Source: Candidatus Bathyarchaeota archaeon (GTDB lineage Archaea; Thermoproteota; Bathyarchaeia; 40CM-2-53-6; RBG-13-38-9). Taken from it: DNA of 6,889 nt. Both the position numbers and the translations under genes were made by a program. Below are positions 6,148 to 6,889 of this stretch, piece by piece; within the stretch, counting starts at the first letter, position 1, and each line of letters begins with the position of its first letter. The DNA is taken from positions 1 to 6,889 of the forward strand of contig JAGTQO010000077.1 of NCBI GenBank assembly GCA_018396565.1. Direction: 5' to 3'. Below the pieces are notes generated by a model, which did not search any database, was not told where the DNA came from, and worked only from the letters and a program-made list of their open reading frames with translations.

Positions 6148-6889
6148 CTACAGTAGTTTCGTTAGAACACCTAGCCCTCCTGCCCCAACTACAAGTAGAG
6201 ATAGGTTAACTTTGGATTTCAAGATGACCACGAAGCTGGTCACAGCTATGGCGACGGTTAGGAGGTCAGGAAAAGCGGTTGCAGCCATCGACCAAACGAC
6301 TGCGAGTATGGCTCCGACAGCTCCAGCCTTCACGCCTTTCAAGAAACCTTGCAGCCACGGGTTCTTCCGTATCTGTCGGAAGAAGGGGGCGAGAAGAGTC
6401 ACGACTACGAAAGGAGGGAAGAATATTCCAGTGAAGGCAGCGATAGCTCCCCAGATTCCCGCAACCTTGTACCCGACGAAAGCGGCGGTTTTCATAACGG
6501 GGCCTGGCGTCATCTGACCTAGGGTAACACCATCGAAGAACTCCTTATAGCTCATCCATTCAAAGGCGTCTACGACATCTGGCCCAGTCAGAGGAATTAT
6601 AACAAGCCCGGTGCCGAACATGAGTGAGCCCGCTTTCAAGAACTCAAGAAAGAGCTGCATCAGAACGGGAAACCCTGTAAGAGAGATAGTCGTCACTGAA
6701 AAGCTGAAAGGAATTAAGAGGAGTAGAGTCGAGGTCGTCTTCTTCAGAGCGGGACCGTAAAGGATGATTCCAGCAAGGCCTGCTGATAAGAGTATCAGAG
6801 CCTCATTTACATCAGTAAATACGTTGCTAATACGGTTGCGATAAAGATGCATACCAACTTCCAGTCGGTTATAGACAACTTACCCAGCC
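6148..6889 (-). pseudogene. chrA: ChrA-type chromate transporter, frameshifted and cut by window edge
   Basis: Membrane transporter of the chromate ion transporter family. The complete C-terminal CHR domain is visible: FLEFLKAGSLMFGTGLVIIP, then the hallmark LGQMTPGPVMKTAAFVGY (about 6468-6521), GIWGAIAAFTGIFFPPF, and several TM helices to TAG 6148. A single ORF begins at ATG 6852, but its first residues are not hydrophobic. Another minus-strand frame, open from the window edge to TAA 6807-6809, reads GKLSITDWKLVCIFIATVLA, a natural TM helix ending the first CHR half. It joins VNEALILLSAGLAGIIL if one base is restored near 6811-6816. I therefore call a one-base deletion in a two-domain, roughly 400-residue protein. 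Alternatives are a sequencing error or a split single-domain pair starting at 6852. The substrate is chromate or a related oxyanion by family only. Confidence 0.75.

Noticed and set aside
3245..6150. tRNA-derived attachment site pair for an integrated element
   Set aside because: I looked for a second copy of the tRNA-Ala 3' end (TTCAAATCCCGCCCGG) downstream and found none in the window, and there is no integrase gene.
6089..6517. Plus-strand open frame of 142 codons
   Set aside because: It is antisense to the ChrA CHR domain, which has clear family motifs; the plus reading is low-complexity Thr/Ala/Pro-rich sequence.
1..6889. CRISPR array or insertion sequence
   Set aside because: No regularly spaced direct repeats, transposase motifs or terminal inverted repeats with target duplications are visible.

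Overview
The window looks archaeal, probably from the TACK/Thermoproteota side (Bathyarchaeia-like is my guess, not proven). The signs are a tRNA gene carrying two introns with bulge-helix-bulge (BHB) folds, TATA-type promoters including one about 25 nt from an ATG, and a KaiC/RadA-type ATPase fused to a GAF domain. No bacterial -35/-10 promoters are evident.

Left part (1-2662): two apparently intact genes converge. The plus-strand KaiC-like ATPase/GAF gene enters from outside the window, since its frame is open to the first base. The minus-strand gene encodes a 14-TM-type MFS drug exporter (EmrB/QacA, DHA2 class). A roughly 490-nt AT-rich non-coding stretch follows, holding the exporter promoter and the tRNA promoter.

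Middle (3156-3267): tRNA-Ala(CGC), with the G3-U70 alanine identity pair and an encoded CCA end. A 14-nt intron sits at the canonical 37/38 position and a 20-21-nt intron sits in the D-loop. A T-rich stretch follows as a likely terminator.

Right part (3335-6889): four consecutive genes are all damaged. (1) A long plus-strand protein with several winged-helix domains and a C-terminal PD-(D/E)XK nuclease domain is split by a +1 frameshift near 3440-3447 and an in-frame TAA at 4329. (2) A plus-strand winged-helix remnant lacks a start. (3) A minus-strand SIR2-like NADase-type gene has a good Shine-Dalgarno sequence, but is frameshifted near 5704 and cut short near 5487, where it meets the remnant tail to tail. 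(4) A minus-strand ChrA-type chromate transporter has a frameshift near 6811-6816 and runs off the right edge.

A nuclease next to a SIR2-like NADase, lying just after a tRNA, suggests a decaying defence or accessory island. The competing explanation is indel error in a low-coverage assembly. I see no complete new multi-gene system. The most solid unusual items are the two-intron tRNA and the HTH-nuclease family, which I do not recognise by name.
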